This document shows, piece by piece, positions 60,679-64,000 of a stretch of DNA of 64,000 nt. The stretch lies in NCBI GenBank assembly GCA_947243795.1, contig OX365939.1, positions 847,001-911,000 on the forward strand. The letters are read 5' to 3'. How positions within the stretch are numbered: the stretch's first letter is position 1; the number at the start of each line of letters is the position of its first letter. The notes below the pieces were generated by a model that made no database searches, had not been told where the DNA came from, and saw only the letters and a list, made by a program, of their open reading frames with translations. Origin of the DNA: Saccharomyces uvarum (taxonomy: Eukaryota; Ascomycota; Saccharomycetes; Saccharomycetales; Saccharomycetaceae). The translations under genes and the position numbers were made by a program.

Positions 60679-61536
60679 ATGAAAATCAATATATCCCGCC
60701 CATTACAATTTTTACAATGGTCCTCATATATTGTGGCAGCTTTTTTCATACAATTGCTAATCATTCTTCCTTTATCAGTTTTAATATATCACGATTTCTA
60801 CCTGCGACTATTACCTGCTGATTCATCTAATGTAGTGCCGCTTAATACTTTCAATATCTTACAGGGAATACAGTTTGGTACAAAATTTTTCCAGTCGATT
60901 TCTAGCATTCCAGTGGGCACGGATCTACCTCAAACAACGGATAATGGATTACCACAACCAATTCCTATGCGCGACAATATAGAATACAAGCTCGATTTAA
61001 ATTTACAATTTTACTGCCAAAATAAGATTGGGCGTCTGAATCTAGACAGTATGTTAATCGACGTGTATAGAGGCCCCGGTCCAATTTTAAGGAGTCCAGG
61101 AAGAGTAGACAACGAAGATGAAAAGATATTCCATACTTCTAGGCCTATCGTCTGTCTCACAGTAGAGGATTCGTTGTCACCTCAAGAAGTTGAACAGCTG
61201 GGCCCATCTCGCCTAAATGCCTACAATGAGGAATGGCTAAATTCAATTATAATAGAAGATAAAATAACTTTGGATTCATCATATGAAACTGTTTCCATTT
61301 TCCTGAAAACAGAAATGGCTCAAGCAAGCATAATCTTACAACCAAAGAGTGGAGCCACTTTCAGAATGAATTTTGAGCAAGGCTTAAGAAACTTGATGCT
61401 TCGGAAAAGATTTCTATCATATGTCATCGGCATTTCTATTTTCCATTGCATCATATGCATGCTGTTTTTCCTAACAGGATGCATCGCGTTTGTATTTGTT
61501 CGAAAGGGTCAGACGAAATCCAAGAAACAAATCTGA
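60679..61536 (+). CDS. SEI1: Seipin Sei1/Fld1
   Basis: The protein has 285 residues, the known yeast length. It is an ER membrane protein at ER-lipid droplet contacts; with Ldb16 it controls droplet formation, size and phospholipid balance. The N-terminal membrane span is at about 15-37 (SYIVAAFFIQLLIILPLSVL). A luminal beta-sandwich region follows, and the second span lies at about 244-270 (SYVIGISIFHCIICMLFFL), before a short basic tail (RKGQTKSKKQI). DUS4 follows in the same direction after 191 bp. Confidence 0.95.
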   Translation: MKINISRPLQFLQWSSYIVAAFFIQLLIILPLSVLIYHDFYLRLLPADSSNVVPLNTFNILQGIQFGTKFFQSISSIPVGTDLPQTTDNGLPQPIPMRDNIEYKLDLNLQFYCQNKIGRLNLDSMLIDVYRGPGPILRSPGRVDNEDEKIFHTSRPIVCLTVEDSLSPQEVEQLGPSRLNAYNEEWLNSIIIEDKITLDSSYETVSIFLKTEMAQASIILQPKSGATFRMNFEQGLRNLMLRKRFLSYVIGISIFHCIICMLFFLTGCIAFVFVRKGQTKSKKQI

Positions 61537-61727
61537 TAGACTCGCATTTTCGCTAGATAATTTTAAAGATGTATTTGTTAATCATAGGTAAATAAACTAA
61601 CTGTTCCAGCCATTCGCGCCTTGACGTAAAATGAAGAACAGAAAAAAAAGTGATGAACGAAAATTCAATTTGCGATGCTTACTAAACTCACAAGCAGATT
61701 AGACGCTGAGTAAGGCTTACAAAGGGA

Positions 61728-62786
61728 ATGCCCATCATGCCCGCCTCACCTGATAAAATAGCGATACCGAAGCCAAAGCCTATTACTAGGGAAACGGACC
61801 CATTGCACATAATAAAGACGAGAAATGCTACACATGGTAGACCTGTGAACATTGCAGGCCCAATGGTTCGCTATTCTAAGTTACCGTTCCGCCAATTATG
61901 TCGAGATTACAACGTGGATATCGTCTACTCACCGATGATCTTGGCAAGAGAATACGTCCGCAATGAGCATGCAAGAATCTCTGATCTTTCTATAAATGAC
62001 AAAGACGTCCCATTAATCGTACAAGTCGGTGTGAATAACGTTGCTGATCTACTGAAATTTGTTGAAATGGTTGCACCTTACTGTGATGGTGTTGGTATCA
62101 ACTGCGGATGCCCTATAAAAGAACAAATTAGAGAAGGCATAGGCAGTGCTTTGATTTATAACTCCGAATTATTATGTAGCATGGTTCGTGCTGTGAAGGA
62201 TAAATATGGCGACAAATTAAGGCTTGAAACGAAGATAAGAATACACGATGAACTGGATCAAACGGTAGAACTGTGCCGGAACTTATGTGATAGCGGCGTG
62301 GATTGGATTACAATTCACGGTCGTACACGTAGAACTAGATCATCACAACCCGTTAATCTGGATGCGATAAAATATATTATCGAGAAGATCGCCGATAAAA
62401 ATGTACCCGTTATAGCCAACGGAGATTGCTTCAAGTTATCAGATCTAGAAAAAATCACTAAATACACTGGTGCGTCCGGTGTCATGGCTGTCCGTGGGTT
62501 ACTAAGCAATCCAGCATTATTTGCAGGGCATGATATCTGCCCGTGGGGGTGCATCGAAAGGTTTTGGTATTGGGCTTTGGAGTTTGGTGGCTTGCCGTTT
62601 CAACTGACCCAGCATCATTTATATTGCATGTTTGAAAGTATGGAGTTGAAAAAACCACTTTTGAAGGAGATGATGAATCTCAAAAATTATATCAGTTTAA
62701 TAGATTGGTTCGATGAAAACTTCGACTTCAAGCGCCATGGCGAAGACGGATTTGGCGAGGTTGTCGAAATCCCTTATAGAAAATAA
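61728..62786 (+). CDS. DUS4: tRNA-dihydrouridine synthase 4
   Basis: The protein has 352 residues. It makes dihydrouridine at positions 20a and 20b of cytoplasmic tRNAs. It has a Dus TIM barrel with NIAGPMVRYSKLPFRQLC near residue 41 and catalytic C128 in GINCGCPIKEQ. WITIHGRTRRTR and VIANGDCFKL are FMN/tRNA contacts. It is much shorter than Dus3, lacks zinc fingers and ends with a small helical domain. Two ATGs, at 61728 and 61737, are close together and either could serve. It is convergent with RPL31B. Confidence 0.95.
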   Translation: MPIMPASPDKIAIPKPKPITRETDPLHIIKTRNATHGRPVNIAGPMVRYSKLPFRQLCRDYNVDIVYSPMILAREYVRNEHARISDLSINDKDVPLIVQVGVNNVADLLKFVEMVAPYCDGVGINCGCPIKEQIREGIGSALIYNSELLCSMVRAVKDKYGDKLRLETKIRIHDELDQTVELCRNLCDSGVDWITIHGRTRRTRSSQPVNLDAIKYIIEKIADKNVPVIANGDCFKLSDLEKITKYTGASGVMAVRGLLSNPALFAGHDICPWGCIERFWYWALEFGGLPFQLTQHHLYCMFESMELKKPLLKEMMNLKNYISLIDWFDENFDFKRHGEDGFGEVVEIPYRK

Positions 62787-63001
62787 GTGTATTCTATATA
62801 GTAGCAAGACAGCAGTTGCGAAACGAGAATGAATAAATATTAAATTACAAAAAATCTAATAAACTATGGTACTAAAATCGTATGAATTTTCTTAGTCATT
62901 TGAGAGCTTATACTCGTTCTCCCAGAACGCTGCCCTATTTGTATATTACTTTAACCTAAAACAAAAAAATGCTTATAAGATGGACGTTATTCCTTTTACA
63001 T

Positions 63002-63688
63002 TTAAGCATCTTCTTCGACAACAACGGTTTGTAGACCCTTAGCAGAGGCAACCAAGACAGGTTCAACGTAAGAGAACAATGGGTTCTTGGCATCTTCTTC
63101 TTCGTTTCTCTTTCTAGAAATTCTCAATCTTAGTCTGTATTCAACACCCTTGACACCTCTCTTCCAGATAGCTTGGTTCAATTCTGGAGCTAGACGGACA
63201 TCTTCTGTACCCATGTGCAATTTGGCGAACTTCTTGATTTCCTTGACAGCTCTTGGAGCTCTCTTCTTGAAGCTAACACCGTGTAACTATAGTAATTTCA
63301 ATTCAGAATTGGGATGTTAGTAAAAATGAGTCAATATCAAAAGTGGAAATGGAATTTCAAAAATAGAGATCGGAGGCAGGCGTGGTTGTGATATAAACAT
63401 ATGCGTTCGCATAACAATTGTAATGGTAAAGGTAAACGCGATGGGAGGGGGAGGCGTTTTGTGTTCAGGACCATATATTCGCTGTAGTGACATCGCATTT
63501 CAAGAAAGTCACGGTTCACTATTCAAAAATCTTTAAGCTTTTTCCATCAATCTTCCCTGGTATACTTTTAAAATCTTGCCATTGGCTTATAACCATTTTC
63601 CACATAAAATCCGATGTTAATTTCGACATACTCTTTTGTGTAAGTTGATAGTGTATTCACGAGTGACAACGTCTTTTAAACCGGCCAT
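63002..63688 (-). CDS. RPL31B: 60S ribosomal protein L31 (eL31), two exons
   Basis: The gene encodes 113 residues in two exons. Exon 1 is 63632-63688 (57 nt, MAGLKDVVTREYTINLHKR). Exon 2 is 63002-63286 (285 nt, starting LHGVSFKKRAPRA and ending TVVVEEDA). The join falls cleanly between codons. eL31 sits at the polypeptide exit of the 60S subunit. By synteny this is the RPL31B copy of the pair. The codon bias is strong. I could not find a perfect Rap1 site in the 312 bp of upstream sequence left in the window. Confidence 0.97.
63287..63631 (-). other. RPL31B: RPL31B spliceosomal intron (345 nt)
   Basis: The donor GTATGT occupies 63631-63626 on the minus strand. The perfect branch point TACTAAC is at 63322-63316, and the acceptor TATAG ends at 63287. 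All elements match the yeast optimum, and splicing restores the full eL31 reading frame. Confidence 0.96.
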
Positions 63689-63910
63689 TTCTAGATAATT
63701 TTGTTTACTTTGCTACGTTACAGCTAAAATATAAGCAGTTCAAGCGTTTATACAGTTCAAGAAGCTGGCAACCTGCCAAATAGCTTAGTGTACACACGCA
63801 ACACCACCAGCGCGAAGGCTCCCAAGCTTACCAAACAGCATCAGAGCCCTCCATCGTATTACCCTCGGTTTCGCTCGCTCCCAATTGGCATTGAATTGCC
63901 AAATCCATCC
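63689..63910. promoter_or_regulatory. RPL31B upstream region
   Basis: This is the RPL31B promoter and leader. A CAGTTCAAG direct repeat lies at 63736-63744 and 63753-63761. A weak Rap1-like TGCGTGTGTAC on the RPL31B strand at about 63790-63800 has two mismatches. Nothing stronger was found. Confidence 0.35.
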
Positions 63911-64000
63911 ATGGACGTGCAATACCTAGTTTCTCCCGCCCAGAAGAGAGCCTCCCACTCTAGTTCAGGCGGGAGACGCCTATACGGGCAGCACCGGCGC
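63911..64000 (+). CDS. Possible start of the next + strand gene (partial)
   Basis: An ATG at 63911 opens a frame that stays open for 30 codons to the window end (MDVQYLVSPAQKRASHSSSG and on). In S. cerevisiae the next annotated + strand gene after RPL31B is the uncharacterised YLR407W, and this could be its N-terminus. I do not remember that sequence well enough to confirm, and the frame is short and GC-rich. Confidence 0.35.
   Translation, partial: MDVQYLVSPAQKRASHSSSGGRRLYGQHRR

Noticed and set aside
61646-61709. Box C-like GTGATGA and box D-like CTGA before DUS4
   Set aside because: No terminal stem brings the boxes together, and the spacing is short; more likely chance in the DUS4 leader.
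63911-64000. Firm naming of the right-edge frame as YLR407W
   Set aside because: Only 30 codons are visible and I cannot confirm the N-terminal sequence; kept as a low-confidence partial feature instead.

Overview
The window is nuclear DNA of a budding yeast of the genus Saccharomyces. It is a collinear block matching the right arm of S. cerevisiae chromosome XII from SUR4/ELO3 (YLR372W) to RPL31B (YLR406C). Gene order, orientation and most protein lengths match what I remember of S. cerevisiae, but the proteins differ by many scattered substitutions (IKI3, CTF3, CST9 and SMC6 are good examples). It is therefore most likely a non-cerevisiae member of the sensu stricto group; I cannot name the species without alignment. 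Yeast hallmarks seen directly are compact intergenic regions, almost no introns, GTATGT/TACTAAC splice signals, an intron-containing tRNA-Lys(UUU), and PAC/RRPE, URS1, MCB and CSRE promoter motifs.

Layout. 1-7.3 kb: SUR4 tail (+), VID22 (-), STP3 (+), PSY3 (-), FBP1 (-), tRNA-Lys(UUU) (+). 7.5-16.4 kb: SEC61 (-), CSR1 (+), CTF3 (+), NAM2 (-). 17-29.4 kb: SMC6 (+), IKI3/ELP1 (-), SWC7 (-), VAC14 (+), REH1 (-). 29.4-36.1 kb: RPS29A (+) with a predicted 5'UTR intron, the H/ACA snoRNA snR34 (+), STE23 (-), ECM19 (+), CCW14 (+). 36.4-46.6 kb: ART10 (-), ATP10 (+), CST9/ZIP3 (+), COX8 (-), VPS33 (-), AFG2 (-). 46.9-64 kb: SKI2 (-), BDF1 (-), DUS3 (-), SFP1 (+), SEI1 (+), DUS4 (+), RPL31B (-, one intron), and possibly the start of another + strand gene at the right edge.

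How the genes relate. These are ordinary eukaryotic single-gene units, not operons, but some themes recur. Ribosome production: SFP1 (regulator of ribosomal genes), RPS29A, RPL31B, REH1 and AFG2 (60S maturation), snR34 (25S rRNA pseudouridylation). tRNA biology: tRNA-Lys(UUU), Elongator subunit IKI3 (whose known substrates include that tRNA), DUS3 and DUS4 (dihydrouridine), NAM2 (mitochondrial LeuRS). Chromosome biology: SMC6, PSY3, CTF3, CST9, SWC7, BDF1. Membrane traffic and lipids: SUR4, SEC61, CSR1, VAC14, VPS33, ART10, SEI1. Carbon metabolism and respiration: FBP1, VID22, ATP10, COX8.

I see no transposon, LTR, CRISPR or horizontally acquired island. The best less obvious items are the RPS29A 5'UTR intron, which would remove an out-of-frame upstream ATG; snR34 with its own promoter signals; several precise regulatory motifs (CSRE at FBP1, Puf3 site in the NAM2 3'UTR, URS1 at CST9, PAC+RRPE at AFG2); and structured, repeat-rich intergenic DNA at 53.5-54.1 kb and 60.3 kb. 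I did not find an undescribed multi-gene system.
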